Assembly: GCA_027056615.1 (NCBI GenBank)
Contig: JALUKJ010000136.1
Span: forward strand, 1-7,729
Source of the DNA: Campylobacteraceae bacterium
GTDB taxonomy: Bacteria; Campylobacterota; Campylobacteria; Campylobacterales; Sulfurovaceae
Length of the DNA stretch: 7,729 bases
Reading direction: 5' to 3'
In this document: one piece after another, positions 1 to 7,257 of the stretch
Layout: the number at the start of each line of letters is the position of its first letter
Position numbering within the stretch: position 1 is the stretch's first letter
Program-made: the position numbers and the translations under genes
Notes under the pieces: model-generated
Seen by the model: the letters and a program-made list of their open reading frames with translations, nothing else
Database searches by the model: none
Told to the model about the DNA's origin: nothing

Positions 1-910
1 CAGAGAGCTTCCCATTATAGGTGATTTCAATATCACCTATAGGCTCATAGATATTCTCTCTCTCAATGTATTTAATATCTGCACCCATCTCTTCTAATAT
101 TTTATAGGCTTCAATTCGTGTAGGATTGAGCGTAACATTTTTAATAATAGTTTTAGAGTTAGTTACAACAGCTGTTGCTACAGCAAAGAAAAATCCACTT
201 GATGGGTCAGCAGGAACACTGATATTTAAAGGTTTAAGAGGAGTTTTAATAGGTTCAATCTCTATCCATCCCTCTTTGTTAGTCTCTACTTTAGCCCCCA
301 TTCCTCTTAACATTCGCTCAGTATGGTCACGAGATAGTAGATTCTCTTTGTAGTAAGAGGTCTCATTAGCTTGTAGTCCTGCTAAGATAAGGGCTGATTT
401 TACCTGTGCAGAGTCAATAGGTGAGTGGTAACGAAAAGCTTTTAACTCTCCACCACGAATAGCAAGTGGAGCAAGGTTTCCATCTTCTCTACCATCTATT
501 TTTGCACCAATAGAACGCAAAGGATTTGTTACTCTATTCATGGGGCGTGAACGTAGATATTTATCTCCTGTTAAGATAAAGTGACCTTTAATTCCTGAAA
601 GAAGTCCTGCATAGAGACGCATTCCTGTTCCTGCATTACCACAATCTAAAATATCAAAGGGTTCAGTAAGTTTTTTAGGAGGAGTAATTTCTATACTCCC
701 ATCCTCTTTTTTAACTGTTGCTCCTAGTTGCTCGGCAATAGAGAGAGAGGCTAGAGTGTCCTCTCCTAAAAGAAAGTTTTTAATAGTTGATGGTTGGTTA
801 CTAAAAAGAGAGAACATCGCACATCTATGAGAGATAGATTTGTCAGGAGCAATATCTGAGCATACTAACTCAAAAGCTCCCTTTACTTTTGTAACGGTGG
901 CTTTTCTCAT
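1..910 (-). CDS. aroA: 3-phosphoshikimate 1-carboxyvinyltransferase (EPSP synthase), C-terminus cut by window edge
   Basis: This cytoplasmic enzyme joins phosphoenolpyruvate to shikimate-3-phosphate, the sixth step of the shikimate pathway to chorismate and so to Phe, Tyr and Trp. Reading the minus strand from the ATG at 910 gives about 303 open residues to the edge; the family is usually about 425-430, so roughly the last 125 are missing. Visible family motifs are PDKSISHR (22-29), CGNAGTGMR (90-98), RSRPMNR (120-126), [13 protein letters not shown] (167-179), SRDHTERM (193-200) and [10 protein letters not shown] (233-242). Gly94 in the GNAGT motif is the ordinary residue of glyphosate-sensitive enzymes, going by family knowledge. 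The start is fixed by a 4-base ATGA overlap with pheT and a GGAG about 10 bases upstream inside pheT. It is the third gene of the pheS-pheT-aroA unit and is probably translationally coupled to pheT. Identification is secure. Confidence 0.95.
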   Translation of the reverse strand, partial: MRKATVTKVKGAFELVCSDIAPDKSISHRCAMFSLFSNQPSTIKNFLLGEDTLASLSIAEQLGATVKKEDGSIEITPPKKLTEPFDILDCGNAGTGMRLYAGLLSGIKGHFILTGDKYLRSRPMNRVTNPLRSIGAKIDGREDGNLAPLAIRGGELKAFRYHSPIDSAQVKSALILAGLQANETSYYKENLLSRDHTERMLRGMGAKVETNKEGWIEIEPIKTPLKPLNISVPADPSSGFFFAVATAVVTNSKTIIKNVTLNPTRIEAYKILEEMGADIKYIERENIYEPIGDIEITYNGKLS

Positions 911-3237
911 CTAAGAGTTGCTCCATACTCACTATTAAGTTTTTCAATAATAGCACTTACAGTTGCTTCAATATCTTCATCACTTAGTGTCTCTTCTAAC
1001 GATTGAATGAAAAGACGTAAGCTTAAACTTTTTTTGTCCCCTAACTCCTCATCTTCATATACATCTACAGCATAGAATTTTTGAAGTAGAGGTAGTTTAA
1101 GTGATTTAATAGCAACAGAGATTTGATTATATGGTACATTCTTATCTAATACAAAACTTAAATCTTTATATACCCCTTGAAACTTGGAGATAGTATGTGC
1201 ATTAATATGTTTTGGAATAAGTGAATTAAAGTCAATCTCTGCTACAAATGTCTCTTTTAAATCAAATGCTTCACAAACTGTTGGGTGAACTTTAGTTAAA
1301 AAACCACAAACACTATTGTCTATAATAATATCAGCTGATTGATAAGGGTGAATAAGAGCATTATTTTCTACAGAGGTTCTAAGCTCAAAATTACCAATAA
1401 TTGCAGATAGTTTTTTCGTAAATGTCTTAAAATTAATGTGGCTTGGTTTTCCTGCATTAGAGATATTTTCACTCTCTTTTTGACCTGTAAAGATAAGGCT
1501 TAAAACTTCTTTTTCTTCTCTCTTTTCATTAAAAACTGGTCCAATTTCAAAAAGAGCTGTTGACTTTTGTGAATGGTTAACATTTCGTTGTGACGCTTGA
1601 AGTAAGTTAATAAGTACAGTAGTTCTTAGAGTGCTAAAGTCAGTTGTGATAGGGTTAACAATATCTAGCTCTTCACTAACAATAGGAAAGTTATACTGCT
1701 CTAGCAGATTTTTATCTGTAAAAGCATAAGAGATACTTTCATCAAATCCATTAGCTGTAGCACGTAGACGCAACTCTTTTTTAGCATAGTAATTTTTCAT
1801 AGTCTCATTGTTATGAGTAGCCTCTACAAATTTTAATGGCTTATCTTCAATATTATTAATTCCAATAATTCGTACAACTTCTTCTGCAATATCTTGTATA
1901 TTTTCAATATCATGTCTAAAGAAAGGTACTGTTACACCAAATTTGTCTTCTATAGAGCTTTGTACTCTGAATCCTAGTGCAATTAGGATATTCATAATAT
2001 TAATTTTTTCAATCTTATTACCAATAAGTGCAGATATCTCTTGGGTTGTAACAGTTATAATTTTATCTTCTTGCTCTTCATCTAAAGAGATTGTTCCATC
2101 ATAAAGTGTACATCCTGTATAACTCTCAAGAAGATAGGTTAAGTATTGAATACCAAAACATAAGTTAGGCTCAGACCCTCGTGAGGTATTGTAGTAGAGT
2201 TCATCTGTTTTAATATTTTTTTCAGATACTACATCTACTAAATAGTCTGGCTTTATATAAGATGTTTCAAAAAGGACAACAGAAGCATTATCGTCTGTCA
2301 TACTCTCTTCATACTGATTGATACCTACTTGAGATTGAACTTGACTATTAATAGCAATAGTGATGATTCTATCACTATTTGTTACTTGAATATCTATTTT
2401 ATCTTCTTTTAAATCAATATTACTAACATCATAGGCACGTAATATAACACCTGTAGAGTGAGTAATATATTTTAAAATAGAAGAGATACTGCTATTTTGT
2501 AGCTCTTTTACAAAAGCCAATCTAAGTGAAAATAGTAAAGATGTATGTAAATCTTCAATATTAGCCATTGCATATTGTAAAGAGGCAGGAATAATACCTT
2601 TTTTAGTGAGTTTTGCAATACGGGCTATTCCTATCTTTTCAGCATTTTGACTCTCATAGTCAAACTGCTTCATAGGTATATTTAGAGCAGCCGATAAATC
2701 TCTTGCAACACCATGCACAGATAAACAGTCACCACGGTTAGCTGTAAGTTCTATCTCAATAACTGTATCGGCTATTTTTTCATACTCATTTAAATCTTTC
2801 CCAATAACAAGTTCACCAATACTCTCATCAAGTATCATAATACCATCACCAATATCAGGAAGACCAAGCTCTGAAGCTGAACAGACCATACCCTCAGACT
2901 CAACCCCACGAAGTTTGGCATGTTTTATCTCAAAATTCTCACCAAGCTTCGCTCCAATGGTTGCCACAGCTACATACTGAGCATCTACTACATTTTTAGC
3001 ACCACAAACAATTTGTCGTACTCCTGAACCAATGTCAATTTGACAGATGTTTAGTTTATCTGCATTTGGGTGTTTTTTACAAGAGATAATTTTCCCTATA
3101 ACAACCTTTTGAGCTATAGTATGTGTTGTAATACTATCAACTTCTAATCCAATAGAGTTTAGTGTTTCGTAAAGTGTCTCATCACTTATTTCACTAATAT
3201 CTATAAAGTTATTTAACCAAGAACGTGTAACTATCAT
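907..3237 (-). CDS. pheT: Phenylalanyl-tRNA synthetase beta subunit
   Basis: This is the large subunit of the cytoplasmic alpha2-beta2 enzyme that attaches Phe to tRNA-Phe. At 776 residues it has bacterial full length. Domains in order: an N-terminal B1 segment, an EMAP/OB-type tRNA-binding domain (about 43-150, with [13 protein letters not shown] at 56-68 and [13 protein letters not shown] at 108-120), the [18 protein letters not shown] segment (163-180), the B3/4 editing domain (about 215-370), the B5 domain (about 393-465, with [18 protein letters not shown] at 440-457), the catalytic-like core (about 480-670) and an FDX-ACB anticodon-binding domain (about 684-776). The B3/4 region lacks the usual N-V-V-D-x-T-N stretch and has LRAYD (266-270) where LHAFD is typical, so the canonical editing histidine is replaced by Arg267. 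The ATG overlaps the pheS stop by 4 bases, with GGAG 8 bases upstream. Function in charging is secure; editing capacity is uncertain. Confidence 0.97.
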   Translation of the reverse strand: MIVTRSWLNNFIDISEISDETLYETLNSIGLEVDSITTHTIAQKVVIGKIISCKKHPNADKLNICQIDIGSGVRQIVCGAKNVVDAQYVAVATIGAKLGENFEIKHAKLRGVESEGMVCSASELGLPDIGDGIMILDESIGELVIGKDLNEYEKIADTVIEIELTANRGDCLSVHGVARDLSAALNIPMKQFDYESQNAEKIGIARIAKLTKKGIIPASLQYAMANIEDLHTSLLFSLRLAFVKELQNSSISSILKYITHSTGVILRAYDVSNIDLKEDKIDIQVTNSDRIITIAINSQVQSQVGINQYEESMTDDNASVVLFETSYIKPDYLVDVVSEKNIKTDELYYNTSRGSEPNLCFGIQYLTYLLESYTGCTLYDGTISLDEEQEDKIITVTTQEISALIGNKIEKINIMNILIALGFRVQSSIEDKFGVTVPFFRHDIENIQDIAEEVVRIIGINNIEDKPLKFVEATHNNETMKNYYAKKELRLRATANGFDESISYAFTDKNLLEQYNFPIVSEELDIVNPITTDFSTLRTTVLINLLQASQRNVNHSQKSTALFEIGPVFNEKREEKEVLSLIFTGQKESENISNAGKPSHINFKTFTKKLSAIIGNFELRTSVENNALIHPYQSADIIIDNSVCGFLTKVHPTVCEAFDLKETFVAEIDFNSLIPKHINAHTISKFQGVYKDLSFVLDKNVPYNQISVAIKSLKLPLLQKFYAVDVYEDEELGDKKSLSLRLFIQSLEETLSDEDIEATVSAIIEKLNSEYGATLR

Positions 3238-4226
3238 CTAAATTGCTCCAATAAACGTGTATCACCCTCAAATAGCATTCGAAGGTCTGGGATTTTATGT
3301 AATAACATTGCAAATCGCTCAACACCCAAACCAAAGGCGTAACCACTTACATTTTTGTACTCAACAGCGTCAAATACATTCTGGTCAACAATACCACAAC
3401 CAAGTACCTCTAGCCAACCTGTGTGTGAACAGACACGACACCCTTTTGCTTCACAGAAGATACAAGATATATCAACCTCAGCAGAGGGTTCGGTAAACGG
3501 AAAGAAACTAGGTCTAAACCGTACTTCAACTTCACCAAACATATAGTGTAAGAAGTCAGACATGATTGACTTTAAGTTGGCAAAGTTTACTTCACCTTTC
3601 TCTCCTACTACTAACCCCTCTACTTGATGAAACATTGGAGTGTGGGTAAGGTCATAATCTTTTCTAAAGACAGCACCAGGTGCAATCATTCTAATAGGTG
3701 GCTTTTGCTTTAGCATAGTTCTAATTTGCACAGGGGAGGTATGGGTTCTAAGTACTGCTCCATCTTTACAAAAGAAGGTATCTTGCATCTCTCTTGCAGG
3801 GTGATTTTTGGGTAAATTTAGTGCTTCAAAGTTATGGAAATCATCTTCTACTTTTGGTCCATCTTCAATAGCAAAATTTAGAGCAACAAAATAATCAATA
3901 ATCTTATCCATTGTCTCCATTACAGGGTGCAATGCCCCTTTCTCTCCTAAATTCCCATAGAGAGAGACATCAAGCGCCTCCTCTTTTAGAAGTTTTTCTA
4001 TCTCCTCTTTTTTTAAGCTCTCATAACGCTTATCAAAAAGCGTTTGAAGTTTTGCTTTATTTTGATTTAGCCCCTCTGCAAAGGCTTTTTTTTCAGGTCC
4101 TGGTACATCTTTGAGTTTTGCAAACTCTTTAGACAATGCCCCTTTTTTCCCAAAAAGCTCAATCCGAACTTTTTCGAGTTCTTCAAGGGAATTAGCCTCG
4201 TCGATTAATTTTTCTAAGTTTTCCAA
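3234..4226 (-). CDS. pheS: Phenylalanyl-tRNA synthetase alpha subunit (TTG start)
   Basis: This is the catalytic subunit of phenylalanyl-tRNA synthetase and carries the class II active site that activates Phe and transfers it to tRNA-Phe. It has 330 residues, normal for the family. A charged N-terminal coiled-coil arm (about 1-90) precedes the class II core: a motif 1 region ([14 protein letters not shown], 97-110), motif 2 ([18 protein letters not shown], 187-204) and motif 3 ([15 protein letters not shown], 295-309). Ala297 occupies the Phe-pocket position where bacterial enzymes normally have Ala. A CX2CX4CX2C cluster (Cys255, 258, 263, 266) lies just before GWLEVLGCG and looks like a small metal-binding knuckle; I recall it in a subset of bacterial PheS proteins. 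The start is TTG at 4226: no in-frame ATG occurs until residue 103, and GAGGG sits 5 bases upstream. It is first in the pheS-pheT-aroA unit. Confidence 0.97.
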   Translation of the reverse strand: MENLEKLIDEANSLEELEKVRIELFGKKGALSKEFAKLKDVPGPEKKAFAEGLNQNKAKLQTLFDKRYESLKKEEIEKLLKEEALDVSLYGNLGEKGALHPVMETMDKIIDYFVALNFAIEDGPKVEDDFHNFEALNLPKNHPAREMQDTFFCKDGAVLRTHTSPVQIRTMLKQKPPIRMIAPGAVFRKDYDLTHTPMFHQVEGLVVGEKGEVNFANLKSIMSDFLHYMFGEVEVRFRPSFFPFTEPSAEVDISCIFCEAKGCRVCSHTGWLEVLGCGIVDQNVFDAVEYKNVSGYAFGLGVERFAMLLHKIPDLRMLFEGDTRLLEQFR

Positions 4227-4231
4227 AATAA

Positions 4232-4237
4232 CCCTCT
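4232..4237 (-). promoter_or_regulatory. Ribosome binding site of pheS
   Basis: On the minus strand AGAGGG lies 5 bases before the TTG codon at 4226. It supports the TTG start, since there is no nearby in-frame ATG and the protein from this point has the normal family N-terminus. Confidence 0.7.
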
Positions 4238-4283
4238 TATATTTGTAAATTAATTTGATGAATAATTGTGAAATTTTATCTAA

Positions 4284-4289
4284 ACTATA
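4284..4289 (-). promoter_or_regulatory. pheS: Candidate -10 box for the pheS-pheT-aroA unit
   Basis: On the minus strand TATAGT occurs about 58 bases upstream of the pheS start, with a second candidate (GATAAA, 4275-4280) just inside it. Neither has a convincing -35 hexamer; campylobacterial housekeeping promoters often lack one. The 118-base gap contains no ATG on the minus strand, so there is no ATG-started Phe-rich leader peptide of the pheM attenuator type. The exact box is a guess; that a promoter lies in this gap is likely because the neighbouring gene is divergent. Confidence 0.3.
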
Positions 4290-4309
4290 CTAAATAATGG
4301 GATTGTTTG

Positions 4310-4318
4310 TGTTATAAT
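4310..4318 (+). promoter_or_regulatory. Extended -10 promoter of the HIT gene
   Basis: TGTTATAAT is a perfect sigma-70-type -10 hexamer (TATAAT at 4313-4318) with the TG of an extended -10 one base upstream. It lies 26 bases before the ATG at 4345, so the 5' leader would be short. There is no good -35 hexamer, which fits an extended -10 promoter and campylobacterial style. An AAGGA ribosome binding site follows at 4334-4338. Confidence 0.65.
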
Positions 4319-4344
4319 TTTTAAAATTTTAATAAGGATAGATA

Positions 4345-4698
4345 ATGTGTATTTTTTGTAAATTGGTAGCAGGAGAGATACCTAGTAATAAGATTTTAGA
4401 GAATGATGATTTCATTGCTTTTCATGACTTATATCCTAAAGCACCCATTCATATTTTGGTGATTCCTAAAGAGCATGTAGAGTGTTTCCAAAATGTATCT
4501 GCTGAGATGATGGCAAAAATGGCACCATTTATCCAAGAGGTAGCAAAACTTACAGCTATTGACAAGAGTGGTTATAGGCTTATTACCAACAATGGAGAAA
4601 ATGGAGGACAAGAGGTTCAGCATTTGCACTTTCATATTATGGGTGGAGCAAAACTTCCATTTGGACACTATAAAGATGAGCCGAATAAGAGTTTGTAA
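4345..4698 (+). CDS. HIT-family (HINT-like) nucleotide-binding protein
   Basis: This is a small cytoplasmic histidine-triad protein. Its relatives hydrolyse purine nucleoside phosphoramidates or other nucleotide conjugates; the true substrate of bacterial members is usually unknown. At 117 residues it is a typical HINT-branch size. The signature HLHFHIM is at 93-99, giving His93, His95 and His97 as the triad, with His95 the likely nucleophile by family analogy. The N-terminal CIFC (Cys2, Cys5) together with PKEH (His44) suggests the structural zinc site seen in several bacterial HIT proteins. Other family features are GEIPSNKI (10-17), HILVIPKEH (36-44) and NNGENGGQEVQH (82-93). The start has AAGGA 6 bases upstream. 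It is divergent from pheS, an arrangement I recall from Campylobacter (Cj0898 beside Cj0897c). A REP-like repeat begins 17 bases after its stop, and no gene continues the transcript before argD. Confidence 0.93.
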   Translation: MCIFCKLVAGEIPSNKILENDDFIAFHDLYPKAPIHILVIPKEHVECFQNVSAEMMAKMAPFIQEVAKLTAIDKSGYRLITNNGENGGQEVQHLHFHIMGGAKLPFGHYKDEPNKSL

Positions 4699-4715
4699 TA
4701 TATTTTGTTCTCTCG

Positions 4716-4786
4716 TTAATGTTTAGAATCTGTAGGTTCGATTTCATCGAACGTCAAAATCAAACATGAAATACAAAATGATATTT
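4716..4786 (+). repeat. Left copy of a 71-base dispersed direct repeat
   Basis: This segment matches 7659-7729 at 63 of 71 positions without gaps. It takes in 14 bases before the palindrome, the whole left GTAG-hairpin arm and the A-rich stretch beyond it. The only difference inside the arm is in the 3-base loop (C at 4745 against T), so the stem and GTAG are unchanged. It starts 17 bases after the HIT stop codon. Confidence 0.9.
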
Positions 4787-4833
4787 ATGAAAATTAAATA
4801 TTAATATCATGTTCGATAAAATCGAACCTACAG
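4730..4833. repeat. Palindromic REP/BIME-like element (104 bases)
   Basis: Two 23-base arms (4730-4752 and 4811-4833) are inverted copies of each other with one mismatch, separated by 58 bases. Each arm consists of GTAG (4732-4735; reversed CTAC 4828-4831) followed by a perfect 7-base-pair hairpin GTTCGAT/ATCGAAC with a 3-base loop. This is the layout of REP sequences (GTAG tetranucleotide plus hairpin), and two facing units make a BIME. A further inner inverted pair, ATGATATT (4778-4785) and AATATCAT (4803-4810), extends the right arm without a break, while on the left it is displaced by a 25-base insertion. The element fills the HIT-argD gap. There is no T-run, so it is not a classical intrinsic terminator. 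The REP assignment is inferred from architecture. Confidence 0.8.
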
Positions 4834-4852
4834 GATTTAAATTTATTTGGAA

Positions 4853-4858
4853 TATAAA
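4853..4858 (+). promoter_or_regulatory. argD: Candidate -10 box for argD
   Basis: TATAAA lies 30 bases before the argD start. The only space for a -35 region falls at the outer end of the palindromic element's right arm (about 4830-4835), and no TTGACA-like hexamer is present there. The stretch is so AT-rich that this box is only the best of several options. Confidence 0.3.
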
Positions 4859-4888
4859 TAAAATAATAAAATTTAGGAAAACATATAT

Positions 4889-6073
4889 ATGACACTAAAA
4901 AAACTAGACAAAAAGTATGTACTACAAACATATAACCGAAACTATACTAACTTTGTAAAAGGTCAAGGCTCAACGCTTTACGCTGAAAATGGAGATGATT
5001 ATATTGATTTTGCTTCAGGTATTGCAGTTAATTCAGTAGGACACAATAACCCAACTTTAGTAAAAGCCCTGCAAGAGCAAGTAAAGAAGATTATTCATAT
5101 CTCAAACTTACAAATAATAGAGCCACAAGCCAAACTTGCAGAAAAAATTTGTACTTTATCCAATTATGATGGAGCAATCTTCTTTGCAAATTCAGGAGCA
5201 GAGGCAAATGAGGGAGCTATTAAGATAGCACGTAAATATGGTGAGACCAAGTTTGAGAAAAAACGCTATAAGGTTATTACCTTAGAACACTCTTTTCATG
5301 GACGAACCATTACGACGGTCAAAGCAACAGGACAAGAGAGCTTTCACTCTCCAAACTTCTCACCATATCCAGCAGGTTTCTCTTATGTTGATGGATTAGA
5401 TTCAGTCTACGAAAATTTAGATGATGAGACAGTAGCCGTAATGATAGAGCTTGTTCAAGGTGAGGGTGGGGTACAGCCTTTTGAAAAAGAGGCAATTCAA
5501 AAACTAGCACAGCATTTAAAAGAGCAAGATGTATTGCTTATTGTAGATGAAGTTCAAACAGGTATCTACCGTACAGGGGCAATGTTGGCTTCAAATATGT
5601 ATGAGATAGAACCAGACATTATTACCATGGCAAAAGGTCTTGGTGGAGGAGTTCCAATAGGTGCTGTAATGACCAAACACAAAGATGTCTTAGTTGCAGG
5701 TGACCACGGCTCTACCTTTGGAGGAAACTACCTAAGTACACGAGCAGGTTTAGCTGTTTTAGAGGTCTTAAGTGACATGGATAATTCAGGAAAACTCACT
5801 GAAACTTTAGCTTACTTTACTATAAAACTAAAAGATATACAAAAAAAATACTCACATTTATTTACCCAAGAGGTAGGTTTAGGGCTTATGCGTGGACTTC
5901 GTTCAAAAGATAGCGACACTATGAAAGCAGTTCTAGCTAAAGCTATGGATAAAAGAGTTATTGTTCTTCCAGCAGGTCGAAATACAGTACGTTTTCTACC
6001 ATCTTTAACCATTACAGCTTCAGAGATAGATGAAGGGTTTAAGCGTTTTGAAGAAGCTATTTCTACTCTTTAG
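4889..6073 (+). CDS. argD: Acetylornithine aminotransferase, class III PLP enzyme
   Basis: This cytoplasmic enzyme transfers an amino group from glutamate to N-acetylglutamate semialdehyde to make N-acetylornithine in arginine synthesis; many bacterial ArgD enzymes also serve as succinyldiaminopimelate aminotransferase in lysine synthesis. At 394 residues it is normal length. Class III motifs are in order: DFASGIAVNSVGH (40-52), FFANSGAEANEGAIK (98-112) binding PLP phosphate, HSFHGRT (134-140), VDEVQTGIYRTG (219-230) with the PLP-ring Asp220, MAKGLGGGVPIGAV (247-260) with the Schiff-base Lys249, GDHGSTFGGN (271-280) and NTVRFLPSLT (365-374) with the substrate-carboxylate Arg368. AGGAAA precedes the ATG by a slightly long spacer. 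The next gene begins inside its 3' end, so it heads a probable three-gene operon. Related 4-aminobutyrate or ornithine aminotransferases are alternatives, but length and motifs favour ArgD. Confidence 0.9.
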   Translation: MTLKKLDKKYVLQTYNRNYTNFVKGQGSTLYAENGDDYIDFASGIAVNSVGHNNPTLVKALQEQVKKIIHISNLQIIEPQAKLAEKICTLSNYDGAIFFANSGAEANEGAIKIARKYGETKFEKKRYKVITLEHSFHGRTITTVKATGQESFHSPNFSPYPAGFSYVDGLDSVYENLDDETVAVMIELVQGEGGVQPFEKEAIQKLAQHLKEQDVLLIVDEVQTGIYRTGAMLASNMYEIEPDIITMAKGLGGGVPIGAVMTKHKDVLVAGDHGSTFGGNYLSTRAGLAVLEVLSDMDNSGKLTETLAYFTIKLKDIQKKYSHLFTQEVGLGLMRGLRSKDSDTMKAVLAKAMDKRVIVLPAGRNTVRFLPSLTITASEIDEGFKRFEEAISTL

Positions 6074-7247
6074 CCTCTTTCTCTCTGTGGCTATGGCAGA
6101 GGGGGAGCTAGTAGATGTACTTTCAGCCAATAAAGAGGAGTTACTAAAGTACCAAAAAGAGCAAAATCAGGTTCAATCACACAAATTAGAGAACTCATGG
6201 ATAAACCCAATAACTTTACAGTATTCTAAAAACTACTCTACTCAATTTGGTAATACTATCCATACCCAACAGTTTGTTATAGCTGTTGACCAACCCATAT
6301 TTAAAATGGGTGGAATCTGGTCGGCTATTAAGTATGCTAAGGCTTTAGGAAAAGCAAATAGTTTAGATATAGAGTTGCAAAAGAGAGAACTCATCTCTAA
6401 AGCATTAACCATTTTATACAATCTTAAAAAGTCAAAATTACAGTTAGAAAAGCTTGACTATACTATTAAAAATGACAACTTAGATATTCAGATTCAAAAA
6501 GAGCAGTATGAGCAGGGTTTAAGTAACCGAACACTTTACGATAAAGCCCTTCTAAAACACAATGCAGATGTAACCTCTAAATTAGAGCTAGAACTATCTG
6601 TCGCAAAGTTAGAAAATGATTTTTCACTTTTAAGTGACCATAACCCTTATACTTTTAGACTTCCTAACTTTAGTATGTTAGGAAAAGAGCGTTATATGGA
6701 CAATCAGTTAGAGGTTCAGCGTGATACCTTACGTGTTGAGGAGAAAAATCAAAATAGCTATATGACTTTAACAAAATATCTACCTGAAATTTCTATTACA
6801 GGTCGCTATACTAATGAAGACCTTAATCCACTCTTTGCTTCTCCAAATAGTAAGATTAAACAGAGCTACTATAACTATGGATTTAAGGTAACACTTCCTA
6901 TAAGCATTAACAGTTTTGATGATATTCAAAATGCTAAGATTGAGTATTTAAATGCTAAAATAACATTAGATGAGAAGAGAAAAACAGTTTCCAATAATTA
7001 TAAATTAGCTGTTAAGCGTTTAGAGATTATTGATAAAAAGATTGCTCTCTCACAAGAGGATGCTTCTTCTTATGCTAGTATGTTAGATACAGCTAAAGAT
7101 TTGGAAAAAATTGGTGACCAAACTAGTTTAGATACTCAAATGGTCGAAAACAATGTAAAAGTAAGAGAGCTAGACCAAGAGATTTATAAAATAGATGCCC
7201 AGTTAGAGCTTTTGGGGCTTTATATTAATGTAGCAGATGCACTTTAA
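6030..7247 (+). CDS. TolC-family outer-membrane efflux protein
   Basis: This is probably the outer-membrane channel of a tripartite efflux or type I secretion system. A Sec signal peptide covers residues 1-23 (KK, then a hydrophobic run, AMA before Glu24). No lipobox cysteine is present, so it is not a lipoprotein of the OprM type. The mature part shows the duplicated OEP pattern: a beta-strand stretch ending in VIAVDQPIFKMGG (83-95), a long helical region with YEQGLSNRTLYDKALL (160-175), then a second strand stretch (ISITGRY at 254-260, YGFKVTLPISI at 283-293) and a second helical half with LEKIGDQTSLDTQ (358-370). At 405 residues it is a little short for TolC, and similarity to named members is low. 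The ATG at 6030 overlaps argD by 44 bases; a TTG at 6048 (residue 7) is the alternative start. No adaptor or pump gene is in the window, so the substrate is unknown. Confidence 0.8.
   Translation: MKGLSVLKKLFLLFSLFLSVAMAEGELVDVLSANKEELLKYQKEQNQVQSHKLENSWINPITLQYSKNYSTQFGNTIHTQQFVIAVDQPIFKMGGIWSAIKYAKALGKANSLDIELQKRELISKALTILYNLKKSKLQLEKLDYTIKNDNLDIQIQKEQYEQGLSNRTLYDKALLKHNADVTSKLELELSVAKLENDFSLLSDHNPYTFRLPNFSMLGKERYMDNQLEVQRDTLRVEEKNQNSYMTLTKYLPEISITGRYTNEDLNPLFASPNSKIKQSYYNYGFKVTLPISINSFDDIQNAKIEYLNAKITLDEKRKTVSNNYKLAVKRLEIIDKKIALSQEDASSYASMLDTAKDLEKIGDQTSLDTQMVENNVKVRELDQEIYKIDAQLELLGLYINVADAL
6033..6037 (+). promoter_or_regulatory. Ribosome binding site inside argD for the downstream TolC-like gene
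   Basis: AAGGG lies 10 bases before a TTG at 6048 that is in the TolC-like reading frame. It favours TTG over the ATG at 6030, which has only a weak AGAGA upstream. From the TTG the protein would begin with a compact signal peptide, MKKLFLLFSLFLSVAMA. Confidence 0.4.
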
Positions 7248-7251
7248 GGAG
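7246..7251 (+). promoter_or_regulatory. Strong ribosome binding site of the exported thioredoxin-like gene
   Basis: AAGGAG overlaps the TAA stop of the TolC-like gene and stands 6 bases before the ATG at 7258. It shows that 7258, not the in-frame ATG at 7237 inside the upstream gene, is the real start. Confidence 0.85.
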
Positions 7252-7257
7252 TTTAAA

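Noticed and set aside
126..353. Open frame of 75 codons on the plus strand
   Set aside because: It lies wholly antisense to aroA, whose motifs are clear on the minus strand, and it has no recognisable features or good ribosome site.
3257..4114. Three small plus-strand frames (79, 63 and 67 codons) within pheS
   Set aside because: They are antisense to well-conserved class II synthetase sequence; low-complexity translations show they are shadow frames.
4227..4344. Phe-rich leader peptide and attenuator upstream of pheS
   Set aside because: The minus strand of this gap has no ATG and no run of Phe codons, and no terminator hairpin is seen.
4429..4668. Minus-strand frame of 79 codons opposite the HIT gene
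   Set aside because: It is the antisense of the HIT coding sequence, including the histidine triad, with no independent support.
4730..4760. Intrinsic terminator behind the HIT gene
   Set aside because: The hairpin is short and AT-rich at its tip and is not followed by a T-run; the same is true at 7679-7695. A transcript-ending role remains possible but not by the classical signature.
4716..4833. CRISPR array
   Set aside because: Only two inverted arms here and one distant copy exist; there are no regularly spaced direct repeats with unique spacers and no cas genes.
5319..6012. Minus-strand frames of 63 and 66 codons opposite argD
   Set aside because: They are antisense to conserved aminotransferase motifs and have no family resemblance.
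7237..7257. Upstream ATG (7237) as start of the thioredoxin-like gene
   Set aside because: It lies inside the TolC-like gene without a ribosome site and would put a charged stretch before a normal signal peptide; ATG 7258 has AAGGAG at ideal distance.
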